Shown: positions 31,473 through 42,275 of the stretch, one piece after another
Layout of the letters: each line of letters starts with the position of its first letter
Position numbering within the stretch: the stretch's first letter is position 1
Origin: Perkinsus olseni
Taxonomy: Eukaryota; Perkinsozoa; Perkinsida; Perkinsidae
Direction: 5' to 3'
DNA length: 64,000 nt
NCBI GenBank assembly: GCA_013115135.1
Contig: JABANP010000179.1
Location: 1 to 64,000, forward strand
Position numbers and translations under genes: made by a program
The notes under the pieces: generated by a model
What the model was told of the DNA's origin: nothing
What the model saw: only the letters and a program-made list of their open reading frames with translations
The model's database searches: none

Positions 31473-34100
31473 ATGATTCTTTCACGGCGGTCTGCCGCAC
31501 TCGTATTCTGGCTCGGGAGCAGCTACTTGGCTAATGCCCAAGATATGGCAGCTGACCCTTGCGCTCGACTCGGCCGTGGAAATGGACGTACCGTCTTACA
31601 AGAGCTGTTTAATGATGGGTCGAAGGACTTCCTTTGGGGCAAAGCAGACGACTTGAACGAGTGCCTGAACAGCCTGACAATCAGCAACTATCATGCTTTG
31701 TTCACACTCCACAATGTGAAGTATGGTCTGGCTGCTGCCTATGCTTTCACCGACATCGCCAATGACCTCGACAAGTCTATCGAGAAGAATACGTGTGGTT
31801 TCTCGCTGCACTCTCTCGACGTAGACATCAAGGGATTCGTTGACGGGCGCATCGACGAGTTTTCTGACAAGTTGGGTTCGATGACTGAGGCAGAACAGCA
31901 GAAGTTCCTCAACGAGACCATTAAAGCGGCTCCATTCCACCTAGCTCTTCAGCGTGAATTCAATCGCCTGAATGACGCCCACACGAGGTACGACACTCCC
32001 TACGAGAGCTTTTATTATGTCCTACCGATACGATTCGACTCGGAGATGCGGGATGGTTCACAGATCGTCACACTGGGGTTTGTGGACCACTCCATCTACT
32101 ACAAGGATGTCTATGGTGTCCCAGCGAGCACCCACGAGGAAGGGGATGTCATAGTGGAGGTCGACGGCAAGCCCGTGCTGCAGTGGATGAAGGACATGGT
32201 CGCTAGTGACGGTCCTTTCTCTGGTCTCTACCAGGGTGCACTCCAAAGGCTCAACAACCGCTTCTTCGTCAAGCCGTACGTTGACAGGGTCGCCACGAGA
32301 GATCCGCCTCCGACTGCACCTCTGAAGGTCACTTTTGCCGACGGATCCACAGAGACCATTAATTGGTTGGGAAGGTTGAGCGACTACACCAAGGCTGCTG
32401 GATGGACGGACGTTGTCAACACACGTTTCTACAACACCCTGACTAACTGGAACCCACAGTTTCAAAAGACACTTGATTTCGAGACTGAGTTCTACGAGAA
32501 GAAGCCGGATTCCTTGTGGGACCCCAGTCACCGGAAGCATCCTACTATGACTGACGAGGACCTCGAGGTGCTCGACAGAATCTTCAGCCAAAGCCAGCTG
32601 GATAGTGGCTTGGACGATGACTTCCTGACTGCGGACATGAGCTCTTCTGAGGTTGCTGAGGGTTGGATTGAAGGCACTGGCTTTCAGTATTCTCTGGTGG
32701 GAGATGCCGTCGTTGTGGTCGTACCAGACTTCATGCCCGTGGAGAAACTGTCTACTGAAGCCGAAGTGGAGGCTGCCCTCTATGAGAGCTTCTACCAGGT
32801 CCAAGAATTCGCTCGCGAGAACGGTGTGAGGCGGTTGCTGTTTGATGTTTCTTCCAATGGTGGTGGCTTGGTTATCTCTTCTATTGCTCTGCAGTGGTAT
32901 GTGGTGAACTCGGGCGAAGACATATGCACGCCCATAGTCAGGCATATGACTGAAAACTGGCAGTCGTGGGTGTCTTCGTTTGGGGTAAATTATGATGAGA
33001 CGATCGACAAGTTCTTCCAGGAAAATCCTGAGCTCGTAGGAAGCCCGGCGTTTATCCAAGGCAAGTTTCAGAAGCTCTACCTACTCATGGACCACGCTCA
33101 GGGCTTGATTACCGATGGTTTCGACGAAGAGCATGAGGTCACTAGATTGAGAAGTATCGAGGCTTCCATATTGTCCATGAACACTCCTCAGGAGAGAGCG
33201 GAACTTTTCAAAAAGTTCTTGAAAGAAAGGAGTTTTCTCGACAAGTCAACTCAAATAGGGTCCCAGCTCGCACCCCAGCATGGTTGGTTTCTCTTCGACA
33301 ATGAAGAGTTGGTGGATCCACATACCAAAGAAGAGTTCAGCCCTCCGCTGAGACAGTTCACGGACCTTGAAGTCCGTCAATGGGGGAAGCCATCGAACTA
33401 CTCAGCACAGGGCGTCTTTGGGTTCTGCAATAAGGTCTTGAACAATATGCCCAAGATGGTGATGGGAAGATACGACAGAAACTATTGGACGGAAGTCGCC
33501 TTCGTCACGGACGGCAACTGCGGCTCAGCCTGCTCTATGTTCACCCAAACGTTGCAGCTCTCAGGGGCTGCCACTGCCTTCACGTTCGGTTCCTTGGCTA
33601 ACCAAGCGATGGATGTGGCCTCCTTCGGGGGTGGCAACGTGGTCCAGTACAGCCAGATCTCTCCACTCTTGAATATTGCCAGCCACCTTGGCTACTGGGC
33701 TACATTCGGCGAGTCGGAGTGGTCACAAAAACACAAGGACTCTTGGGTCAATAAACCAATACCCTTTCCCCATAGTGCTAGGGTTGGATACACGTGGAAT
33801 ATCGAGCTAGCTCCTCAACTTGGGCCCGATGCTCTGCCACGGCAGTTCTACAAAGTACCTGCCCACAAGCACTTGAACATGTGGGCACGAAACTTGGAAG
33901 AAAGGGCAGACGTCTACAGCGAGATAGTTAGCTACAAGAGCTGGACCGATATAAGAGCAAACCCGCAATTCAAAGACCTCGGCTACTGTCCGGCTTACAC
34001 CGATAGGACAACACCAAGCTCTGCTCCCCACGGATCCGTCGGCCTTTCAGTGGTCGGGACTATACTAGTTTTACTTATTCATATCGTCAGCAACTTCTAG
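31473..34100 (+). CDS. secreted S41-like serine protease with GPI-type tail
   Basis: A single uninterrupted frame of 875 residues. It has an N-terminal signal peptide (LVFWLGSSYLANAQ) and a C-terminal hydrophobic tail (VVGTILVLLIHIVSNF) after a small-residue SAPHGS stretch, as in GPI-anchored proteins. A PDZ-like turn, GDVIVEVDGKPV, is at about residue 230. The S41 core shows DVSSNGGG (458-465) and TDGNCGSACSMF, with Ser685 in the nucleophile position expected for tail-specific-protease relatives. The likely role is cell-surface or extracellular proteolysis, inferred from the family and topology. No intron is needed, unlike most neighbours, and codon use is strongly biased. The protein is longer than typical bacterial S41 enzymes, so accessory domains are present. 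Confidence 0.85.
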   Translation: MILSRRSAALVFWLGSSYLANAQDMAADPCARLGRGNGRTVLQELFNDGSKDFLWGKADDLNECLNSLTISNYHALFTLHNVKYGLAAAYAFTDIANDLDKSIEKNTCGFSLHSLDVDIKGFVDGRIDEFSDKLGSMTEAEQQKFLNETIKAAPFHLALQREFNRLNDAHTRYDTPYESFYYVLPIRFDSEMRDGSQIVTLGFVDHSIYYKDVYGVPASTHEEGDVIVEVDGKPVLQWMKDMVASDGPFSGLYQGALQRLNNRFFVKPYVDRVATRDPPPTAPLKVTFADGSTETINWLGRLSDYTKAAGWTDVVNTRFYNTLTNWNPQFQKTLDFETEFYEKKPDSLWDPSHRKHPTMTDEDLEVLDRIFSQSQLDSGLDDDFLTADMSSSEVAEGWIEGTGFQYSLVGDAVVVVVPDFMPVEKLSTEAEVEAALYESFYQVQEFARENGVRRLLFDVSSNGGGLVISSIALQWYVVNSGEDICTPIVRHMTENWQSWVSSFGVNYDETIDKFFQENPELVGSPAFIQGKFQKLYLLMDHAQGLITDGFDEEHEVTRLRSIEASILSMNTPQERAELFKKFLKERSFLDKSTQIGSQLAPQHGWFLFDNEELVDPHTKEEFSPPLRQFTDLEVRQWGKPSNYSAQGVFGFCNKVLNNMPKMVMGRYDRNYWTEVAFVTDGNCGSACSMFTQTLQLSGAATAFTFGSLANQAMDVASFGGGNVVQYSQISPLLNIASHLGYWATFGESEWSQKHKDSWVNKPIPFPHSARVGYTWNIELAPQLGPDALPRQFYKVPAHKHLNMWARNLEERADVYSEIVSYKSWTDIRANPQFKDLGYCPAYTDRTTPSSAPHGSVGLSVVGTILVLLIHIVSNF

Positions 34101-34652
34101 TGCTGCGGGTTCTTATTCGTACGATACCTTCAGATGCCGCTGTTATAAACCGTCGGGTCTGAGTATCTTCAACTCAGTACCCTGCGTATATTTTTCTCTT
34201 CCATTTTTTTATTCTGGTTCATCACGACTACTCGCTCAAAACGACCTTGAATATATTAGATGGTTGAGCAGTAGTAGTCAATCGTGATTGTGAACAGTGT
34301 CAACGACCGATGGCAAACGGCGGTTGCCAGCAGACCCGCATCAAAGACGCAGTTCAAGTGGCGAAGCCTACTGCAACCGACGCCACCTAGACACTGCCAA
34401 GAGCGAGTTCAACTAGTTGAGCGAGATGGCTCTGATATCGAACTATCGAGCTACAGTGCCGGCCGGCCAAATCCTACGAGAAAACATCCTAAACGATTGC
34501 TATTATGCTATGACGGAATTGCACGATGTATGACACTCCTGAACTCAACTTCAACCAATTTTGTTCCTAGACAGACGCATATGCAACAGAGTTAGGCAGC
34601 GGCAGGATCACATATACTAGGAGCGTCCTGCGCTTTATATAGAAAAATCAAC
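34101..34652. other. intergenic between convergent genes
   Basis: Nothing recognisable. T-rich tracts near 34190-34210 may belong to the 3' untranslated region of the protease gene. Confidence 0.5.
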
Positions 34653-35597
34653 TTAAAAGGCCTTTCCATTGACCTGATGAATGGCAGAGCCATCCTTGAA
34701 ATAGGATGCAATCTGCTTCGCAGCAGCGAGACCTGCATTAATATTAGACTCGAGAGTCTGAGCACCCATCTTCTTGGGAGTAACAATGAGCTGCTTCTTC
34801 ATCTGATCAGCGCCGATCTTCTCCCTCAACTCGTCCATCTTAGTGAAACCGACATCAGAGATGTAACCAAGATCAGGACGCTTCTGGAACATGGAGATGA
34901 TAGAATCTTCGTCAACAACTTCATGTCTGGCCGCATCGACGAGAACGCCGTTCTTGGGCATCAAAGACATGAGATCCTCGTTGATGGAGTTCACCGTCTG
35001 AGGAGTAGCAGGAACATGCAAAGACACAATATCACACTTGAACAACTCCTTGAGATCATGAAGAGGCTCAGCACCGGACTCCTTGATCTGCTCATCAGAG
35101 AGGAAGGGATCATAAGCATAGCACTTCATAGCAAAGCCCTTGGAGACTTCAATCATAGCCCTCGACACGTTACCGCAACCATAGAGACCGAGAGTAGAGC
35201 CACGAATCTCTCTACCAGAGGTGGCATCGAAATGATTCCTCTTCATAGCAATCAAAAGACCGAAGACCATCTCGGCCACGGCATTGGCATTCTGGCCGGG
35301 AGTGTTCTCGACAACAACGTGATGCTTCGAAGCAGCATCAAGATCGATAGTATCAACACCAGCACCAGCGCGAACAACAATCTTCAGATTCTTGGCGCGG
35401 TTGAAGAACTCCTCATCGAGCTTATCACTCCTGACTATGCAAGCCTCGGCAGACTCGGCAGCGGCGTAGAGCTCCTCCTGTGTCTTGTAACCCTCGATCT
35501 TATCGAAAGTTAGACCGTTATCCTTGCATATCTTCTCGATACCATCAACGGCGATCTTGTTGAAGGGCTTGAAAGTAGCCAAAAGAACGGAAGGCAT
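34653..35597 (-). CDS. D-3-phosphoglycerate dehydrogenase, copy 1
   Basis: A complete 314-residue single-exon protein of the D-isomer 2-hydroxyacid dehydrogenase family. The start MPSVLLATFKPF was chosen because copy 2 begins identically; the frame is open 26 codons further. Seen are VRAGAGVDTID (75-85), the NAD-binding GLYGCGNVSRA (137-147), DPFLSDEQ, and DAARHEVVDED with Arg224. At the usual catalytic TPH-x-G position the sequence reads TPKKMGAQT, so Lys275 or Lys276 replaces the histidine. This is a substitution known from type III enzymes such as that of Entamoeba. There is no ACT regulatory domain, so serine feedback is unlikely. It would oxidise 3-phosphoglycerate in serine synthesis. 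It differs from copy 2 at three residues (D/E, R/K, S/A). Confidence 0.9.
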   Translation of the reverse strand: MPSVLLATFKPFNKIAVDGIEKICKDNGLTFDKIEGYKTQEELYAAAESAEACIVRSDKLDEEFFNRAKNLKIVVRAGAGVDTIDLDAASKHHVVVENTPGQNANAVAEMVFGLLIAMKRNHFDATSGREIRGSTLGLYGCGNVSRAMIEVSKGFAMKCYAYDPFLSDEQIKESGAEPLHDLKELFKCDIVSLHVPATPQTVNSINEDLMSLMPKNGVLVDAARHEVVDEDSIISMFQKRPDLGYISDVGFTKMDELREKIGADQMKKQLIVTPKKMGAQTLESNINAGLAAAKQIASYFKDGSAIHQVNGKAF

Positions 35598-36531
35598 GTT
35601 TGAATTCGTAAAGTACAATGAAAAACTAAAGAAAAACTCATATACTTTATGGGAGTTCAACTTCCACATACTCATTTAAGGTTGAGCAACAAAGCAACAC
35701 TACCATGGTGGGAGGTGCGATGAGTATCTATCTAGCACTTGCAGCTTGTCACAATGGAAGACAAGATTCCATCCAAGCTCACACGAGACGAGCTACCAGA
35801 ATCGAAGAGAGCAGTCCAAGCTTAGCTCACCGAGTAAACCGTCCTCAGCTGCCTAAACCTATAATGAAGGAAATGTTGAGCCCACCAGGAAAGCGCCTCG
35901 CGACTGTCGTTCAGAGATGCTCCTCTTCCCGTGAGCCCCGTGCACATAGGATGGAGTTCGCCGATTAGTCAATAGCTTCCCTTCCTCACATAACACCAAC
36001 GGGCAAAGCAGAAGCCGAAGCTGGTCTCTCCTCATAATATGATTATGCGAGCAGCCAACGCCTTGAGCGTATTCGGTTGAGGGTCTGTATGCACTGGAAG
36101 GGCGCATACTACGTCAGTGTATACCGATCAGTGCACGCTAGGGACGGGTTGATACGACGATACATAACTTTATGAATTTTCCTTTTTTTCGTGAGTTTGT
36201 AAGCCGAGAGGGACGACGGCGTAGTTTTTACGGCGGTCACTTTCAGTCTTGATCTTCTTTTCCAAGTCGAAGAGGATGCTCACTCATTCTATTACTACAA
36301 CGCGGACGATGAATCATGGGTACGTTCCGCTACTATAGTAGGGGACTACTCCGCAAGAACGCTGTTTCCACCCGACCCACGAATCAGGCTCGGACTTGTT
36401 TCACACAAATCTACATCTTACCATGAAGCAGGAGTATAGAGCATTAGAGTGTAGAAACGAAGAATATAAGTTACATAAAAGCAAAACAACTCACCGAGAA
36501 GAAACTTGGCAGCTACAGAGCGTCAGTGGGT
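35598..36531. other. spacer between the two dehydrogenase copies
   Basis: No gene supported. It does not resemble the region upstream of copy 2, so the duplicated unit is close to the coding sequence itself. Short frames on both strands only. Confidence 0.5.
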
Positions 36532-37476
36532 TTAGAAGGCCTTCCCATTGACTTGATGAATGGCAGAGCCATCCTTGAAATACGCCGCAATCTGCTTAGC
36601 AGCAGCGAGACCGGCATTAATGTTAGACTCGAGAGTCTGGGCACCCATCTTCTTGGGGGTAACAATAAGCTGCTTCTTCATCTGATCGGCGCCGATCTTC
36701 TCCTTCAACTCTTCCATCTTGGTAAAACCGACATCAGAGATGTAACCAAGATCAGGACGCTTCTGGAACATGGAGATGATAGAATCTTCGTCAACGACTT
36801 CATGTCTGGCCGCATCGACGAGAACGCCGTTCTTGGGCATCAAAGACATGAGATCCTCGTTGATGGAGTTCACCGTCTGAGGAGTAGCAGGAACATGCAA
36901 GGACACAATATCACACTTGAACAACTCCTTGAGGTCATGAAGAGGCTCAGCACCGGACTCCTTGATCTGCTCATCAGAGAGGAAGGGATCATAAGCGTAG
37001 CACTTCATAGCAAAACCCTTAGAGACTTCAATCATAGCCCTGGAGACGTTACCGCAACCATAGAGACCGAGAGTAGAGCCACGAATCTCTCTACCAGAGG
37101 TGGCATCGAAATGATTCCTCTTCATAGCAATCAAAAGACCGAAGACCATCTCGGCGACGGCATTGGCATTCTGGCCGGGAGTGTTCTCGACAACAACGTG
37201 ATGCTTCGAAGCAGCATCGAGATCGATAGTATCGACACCAGCACCAGCGCGAACAACAATCTTCAGATTCTTGGCGCGGTTGAAGAACTCCTCATCGAGC
37301 TTATCACTCCTGACTATGCAAGCCTCGGCAGACTCGGCAGCGGCGTAGAGCTCCTCCTGTGTCTTGTAACCCTCGATCTTATCGAAAGTTAGACCGTTAT
37401 CCTTGCATATCTTCTCGATACCATCAACGGCGATCTTGTTGAAGGGCTTGAAAGTAGCCAAAAGAACGGAAGGCAT
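36532..37476 (-). CDS. D-3-phosphoglycerate dehydrogenase, copy 2
   Basis: A complete single-exon protein of 314 residues, almost identical to copy 1: EELKEKIG instead of DELREKIG, and AAYF instead of ASYF. It has the same NAD-binding GLYGCGNVS, Arg224 and the TPKKMGAQT lysine variant. Most DNA differences are silent third-base changes clustered in the two ends of the gene. The middle is nearly identical, which suggests gene conversion. A GTAGTATTCCAG acceptor-like site lies about 30 bases upstream of the ATG and could receive a spliced leader, as is known in perkinsids and dinoflagellates; this is inference. Both copies point the same way. Confidence 0.9.
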   Translation of the reverse strand: MPSVLLATFKPFNKIAVDGIEKICKDNGLTFDKIEGYKTQEELYAAAESAEACIVRSDKLDEEFFNRAKNLKIVVRAGAGVDTIDLDAASKHHVVVENTPGQNANAVAEMVFGLLIAMKRNHFDATSGREIRGSTLGLYGCGNVSRAMIEVSKGFAMKCYAYDPFLSDEQIKESGAEPLHDLKELFKCDIVSLHVPATPQTVNSINEDLMSLMPKNGVLVDAARHEVVDEDSIISMFQKRPDLGYISDVGFTKMEELKEKIGADQMKKQLIVTPKKMGAQTLESNINAGLAAAKQIAAYFKDGSAIHQVNGKAF

Positions 37477-38077
37477 TTTGAGATGGATGAATTTACTGGA
37501 ATACTACCAAGCGGGATATCACGTCCACCCCAACCTTGGCTCCTCATCGTTTAGCCCGGATAATGCGAACGACAAAACGTCCCCTCTATTTAATCATGCT
37601 AAGATGGTTAACCTGGCCAGGATCGTGAACGAGCTAAAATGTCGCTAGCGAAGCGAAGCAGGGAGGGACAGAGATTTTGTGTGGTCTCTCGTCGAAGCCC
37701 ATTTGGACGAGATCACGGCCAAAAGAGTCAAGCCGGACGTCTGGCTCAGATCTCCCACCTAGGCAAGGCCTGCCTCGGCCCCACAAAAATAGAGCACTGT
37801 CGACAGGGAGATTGTTTTCTCTTCGCTATTTTGTGTGCTTCGCTGTCTCCTACTTTCAGGATGAAACGGTCGTATACGTCGTGCAATCAGAATGGAGTAC
37901 ATATATAAACATTCACGGGTCGGATGGATAGTCAATCCTCCACTCGCGCGGTCTCAGTGTTGTAGGTGAGGCACGGATAGAGAGTCACAGGTGGTGGGGA
38001 TGTACTGCGAAGACGCTGTTTTCCAGCACGAGACGCTCGCGGCGGCATACAGCCTGAAAAGACACATAATTAACATG
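37477..38077. other. intergenic before tRNA-Asp
   Basis: No gene seen. GCTAGCGAAGCGAAGCAGG at 37644-37662 resembles the recurring GCGGAGCGAAGC motif. Confidence 0.45.
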
Positions 38078-38149
38078 TCCGCGGTAGTATAGTGGTGAGT
38101 ATTCCTGCCTGTCACGCAGGAGACCCGGGTTCAATTCCCGGCCGCGGAA
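38078..38149 (+). tRNA. tRNA-Asp (GTC), copy 1
   Basis: A 72-base cloverleaf. The acceptor stem TCCGCGG pairs with CCGCGGA. The D-arm contains TAGTATAGTGG, the anticodon loop is CTGTCAC with anticodon GTC, the T-arm is GGGTTCAATTCCC, and the discriminator is A. No intron and no encoded CCA. It is identical to 39069-39140. Confidence 0.97.
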
Positions 38150-39068
38150 TTATTTTCTACCAAACGATCTCCGCGCCGTCCTAGCATGGCTATATGGCTA
38201 GCAGTCCATGCCCTCCGGGCTCAAACTGCGAGCATAACGGTTGCAATTGAGTTCAGTCGGATCAATCCACCCTGCCATACCCAATTGAGCCTGGCTATAG
38301 CCAAACTGGCTGTCGTCAAAGTTACAATACCTACGAGGAAAAGCCAAGAGTTCATCAGAACGAATTTTGCGATGACCCACGGTACTGACAGCGCCAACGC
38401 GCGGCTTCTCGGTTCTTTATCCGGGTTCTCATCGAAGACCCCCCCAAATAAACTTAAACGGGTATGGGAATTAGCTAAGTCCTTCCAGGCGGCCTGGGCG
38501 CCTCTTTGAAGATAGTCGTTTTCAACGATATACTCTCCGCTGCCAGTTGCTAACCCCAGCCGCAGTGCGTCGTTTGCACGAAAAGAGCGAAACAAAGAAG
38601 GCGACGGTCGCAGCTCATACCGTAACCGTGAACGGCTACCAGCCGCCAGCTAATCGGCACTGGATCGGTCGCGTTCTGCCGGTACTCTCGGAAGCGTCAA
38701 CTAAAATAGGTTGGCTCGATCTGCTTCTGGTGAGGAACCTGAATTACTGGAGTAATCGGGATTTGATTTTCGTTACCGACAGGGACGCTGGTACGTCGCG
38801 TCACGAATCACGTGCAGCGGAAATCGCGCAGCGAAGGACCCGTGTTTCCTTTCAACGCAGTGCGGTGACCGCACACCGACCTCAAAACCCTTACAACGCT
38901 AAGCGCACAGTCAGAGCTGCCTCTTACGAACCCGTACTAGCATCGTTCAACTTGCTCTGTAAAGAGGCGGCCACAGGCACTCAACCAAATATGTGACCCA
39001 AAACCATCATGTCGAAGATTTTTACGAAATTAATTTTCTACAGGCTGTAAAAATGAAAAACTATCAGT
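38150..39068. other. spacer between the tRNA-Asp twins
   Basis: A minus-strand frame at 38221-38595 (124 residues) contains a long hydrophobic run, WVIAKFVLMNSWLFLVGIVT, after a hydrophilic start. It could be a membrane-protein exon, but no family or splice pattern supports it. Otherwise nothing. Confidence 0.35.
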
Positions 39069-39140
39069 TCCGCGGTAGTATAGTGGTGAGTATTCCTGCC
39101 TGTCACGCAGGAGACCCGGGTTCAATTCCCGGCCGCGGAA
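39069..39140 (+). tRNA. tRNA-Asp (GTC), copy 2
   Basis: Base-for-base identical to the copy at 38078-38149, in the same orientation 991 bases downstream. The sequence outside the 72-base gene differs, so the duplication is either old with concerted evolution or was limited to the gene. Confidence 0.97.
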
Positions 39141-39934
39141 AAACATTATCCACAAACTCATCTCCTGTTGGGATGAACTTTTTTACTGAATACGATCGCT
39201 AGAAGGGAGACTCTTGGTCGAACCAAACGGAAGTAGCACTAAGTAGGAGGCAACCACCCTGGGAGTGAACTCAATCGACCTGAACCTTGGCGCGACACCA
39301 CAGTAGAGCAGAGTCCCGCAAGGACGTTGGTTCAATCGTCTGGACATACACTAGACTCCTACGATTCCTAGAACTGAAACACATACATTACGTCTTACTC
39401 GTGGCGCACAAATCGATCAAATTTACGATTCCTCTCCTACCATGGAGTCTCCATGATGGAGAGCATTGCCTTCCAAGTTGGAAGATCCTTCCATGTATCG
39501 TTTGAGAGAGCAACAAATTCGCAATATAGTGATGGCTCATAATTACTCGGCAGATAACGCCTCCAAATGCTCTCTGGACAATTTTCTTTGACAGGACTGT
39601 ATTGTCCTGGAAGGACAGAACGCCCGAACACCAATAGGCAATATGTGACCACTCAACAGGTCAAACATGGTCCCCCATTTACCCACGATATTTATAACGG
39701 TTATAACATAACCCACACAACAGATCATCTCTTTATCAGAGGATACTGAATGCTGCTGACCAAGTGATACATTATTATGTTAAATAGTCAGGGTTTGGAC
39801 TCCACTCCGGGATAATAGTAAGCACGAACATCACTGGCAGTTGGTACATGAACCTGGATGAGTCAACTCATATTTCAAAAACAGCTACGCCAGGTTACCT
39901 TGCTAGCCTGCCCTTTACATGGTGCGGCTTCAAC
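39141..39934. other. intergenic
   Basis: No gene seen. A short self-complementary stretch, TCTCCATGATGGAGA, is at 39447-39461. Confidence 0.45.
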
Positions 39935-41710
39935 TCATCGTCTATCAATTTCTCTGGTGTTGGAGACGATCCATACAACTCCTGGTAAACCTGAGCTTCG
40001 CAGTCCACATCCTTCCATCAGCTGCGGCCTCACCTTCTCCTCTTCCTCAGATGCTGCTTCGTTCGTCTCATCCGAGGCCTCCGCCCGAGCCCGCATCTTC
40101 TCCTTCACTGCAGCAGCCCGCTTCTCCTTTTCCTGTTCCACCAGCTCATCTCGCTTTGCCCGTCGTTCACGTAGCCGATCCAACTTGTTCAGCTGAAGGC
40201 AGCCGACCCATTGAGACCAGGCTCGTTGCCCGTGCCGGCTGATCGTCTAAGTCGAATTTCGAGCGACTTCTATTTCCACTGGGCAAACCAATTCAATAAT
40301 ATACAACCACATTACCAGCTGAACATGTGTTCGTGAGATCACAATTTCTCTCAAGCCATAGGGCCTGATCCTGCCAATTAGTCCACTCACCTGTACGTCC
40401 AGCGACGGCCGTGCACCTATCGCAGCGCCCGGGGCACCCCTCGCCTCCCAAATTTTCTTGACAAGCTCATCCAATCGCAGGAGGTAGAGGATGCTCATTA
40501 CTAGTATAAGGCAGTAGCCGCTTGCAGCTGAGAAATTCCAGTACACCCAGGGATAGCCTGATGGCACTTACACAGGTCAAGCACAAACGCCAGGAAGAAA
40601 ACACGTAGAATCATCGACAAACGACGTCGTATCTCCGCCCCAGCTTCTGAAGAGAGAACCGGGCAGTCGATTTCAAACAAGGAGCGATAGAAGCGATTTC
40701 ACCCACCCATGGCCCGTTGAGCTGCTTCCGCGTCATGCTGCTGCTGACGTTGATGGAACGCAGCATCTGACAGGAGCAACCAAAACTGCCAGAGCAGGAC
40801 CACGCCTTCAGCTGCCCACTCCTATTACTTCCTTCACCGTTCCCCTGAGCCCCTCCACGACCGCTACCATTGCCTGACGATGATATAACATCCTGTGCGG
40901 GAAGCCACTTCGACTAATTTGCGACAACGAAGTAGGTGTTATGCTCAGCAACCGTCACCACCTCGAGCTATCGAATACTTTACTAGTGCTCACCGGAGGT
41001 CTACGGAGAAGCGATATCGTAACAACCCCTTCCACCTGCGCTTCAACCTCCCTACTACCTGCGTTCTCGGGTTGACGGACCTGTACTAGTATGGAGGAGG
41101 TAACGGGCATTGGGCCATCAGACAAGGCTGCGTTGAGAAGTGACAGGCCCTGATAGTAATGCTGCACGAGAATGACAGCCCCCAGAAGCCGTTACCTGGG
41201 CAGTGTGTAGAGCTTCAACGGTCTTGAGCTGAGTTAAAATTAAACGCCATAGCTGTTCCTGAGGAGATGAAATCTCCTCTCAAAAATGGGCGCCACAACC
41301 ACAACCCACGGGCTCGAGCACGAAGGGCGCACTACCGAGGCGCAAGCACTCACTCGAAAGCCGCGACTCGAGAGGCTCTAGACAAACTCGCGTTGTTCTC
41401 AAGTCACTAGACAAAACAGAGGAGCAAAATAAGATGATGCCATTCACACGCTTCGGCAAAGCGAACTTCGGTGAAGAACGTTCCAGGTCCAGCGGATCCA
41501 GCGAAAAACGCATGCGACTGCCGCGTGTTGTCCGTTCCAGTTGACTACCTGTGACTCGCACAGCATCATCATCTGCCTGCAGTACCTCTCATCCTCGTCA
41601 GTGATGACGCTACTACCCCCATTCGGATGCGCAATCGGGGGCATGAAAAACGCCGACGGCTTTTCTGGGCCACTCGGACCACTTGAAGACATCGAAAAAA
41701 CTGAAGCCAC
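39935..41710 (-). CDS. candidate multi-exon membrane protein, unknown family
   Basis: Minus-strand coding pieces joined by good GT-AG sites: a start at MSSSGPSGPEKPSAFFMPP with DEDERYCRQMMMLCES (about 41550-41695); HYYQGLSLLNAALSDG (41090-41165, acceptor TCGTGCAG); FWLLLSDAAFHQRQQQHDAE (40710-40790); RRRLSMILRVFFLAFVLDL (40570-40630); CLILVMSILYLLRLDELVKK (40400-40520, donor GTGAGT); and a final charged coiled coil, LDRLRERRAKRDELVEQEKE (40060-40190). Three hydrophobic helices plus a cytosolic coiled-coil tail suggest an ER or endomembrane protein. I do not recognise the family. Exact exon ends and the stop (39935 in one frame) are uncertain. Confidence 0.5.
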
Positions 41711-42275
41711 ACCGAGCAGGCCAACTCAAATGCCGAAGACGGCCGTTACTGCTCAGTTCGCGAGGCTCATAGTATTGCTTTGCATACAGCCACCTCGCCT
41801 TTGTTATACAGTACGGGTCATCTAGTAGAAGCGCTGAAAATTTCTGTAAAGTTTAGAGTGCGCGGGTCGGAGTTATGGATAACCAAGTGTGGCGAGCTCA
41901 ATGGAGCAAAAATTAGGTCCTTACTCGCCCACACCGACGAAGGGCGGGCAGCCGCCCAGCTTGCGCGCTCCTCTAACGGTACGGCTCATTTAGAAGCTAC
42001 TACAGTACTACTGAACGTTATGGTTGTACAATTTGTCAGTAAGAATAATACTAGTATAACTATAACTCATCTCACGCCGCATGGAAATCTCTCGCTTCCC
42101 GTACACTCATACCTAACCCATAGAAACGCCCGATGTCACTACTCGGTCCAGGATGATGATGATTGAACGCGGAACAGCACGGTATGCAGAAAAGCACCAT
42201 AAGGTTGGAACTGCAGGGTCCACAGAAGTCAGTGTGAGATGCCCAAGGGCTCTCATATACTTAGCACTCAGCAAT
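41711..42275. other. spacer between two minus-strand genes
   Basis: No gene supported. This contains the 3' flank of the epimerase gene and the possible promoter of the membrane-protein gene. Confidence 0.45.

Noticed and set aside
32058..33059. 333-residue minus-strand frame inside the S41-like protease
   Set aside because: Antisense shadow of a strong 875-residue coding sequence, with no motif of its own.
34677..35513. 278-residue forward frame opposite dehydrogenase copy 1 (and its twin at 36526-37392)
   Set aside because: It is the antisense shadow of a highly codon-biased gene; the minus strand encodes a complete, recognisable enzyme.
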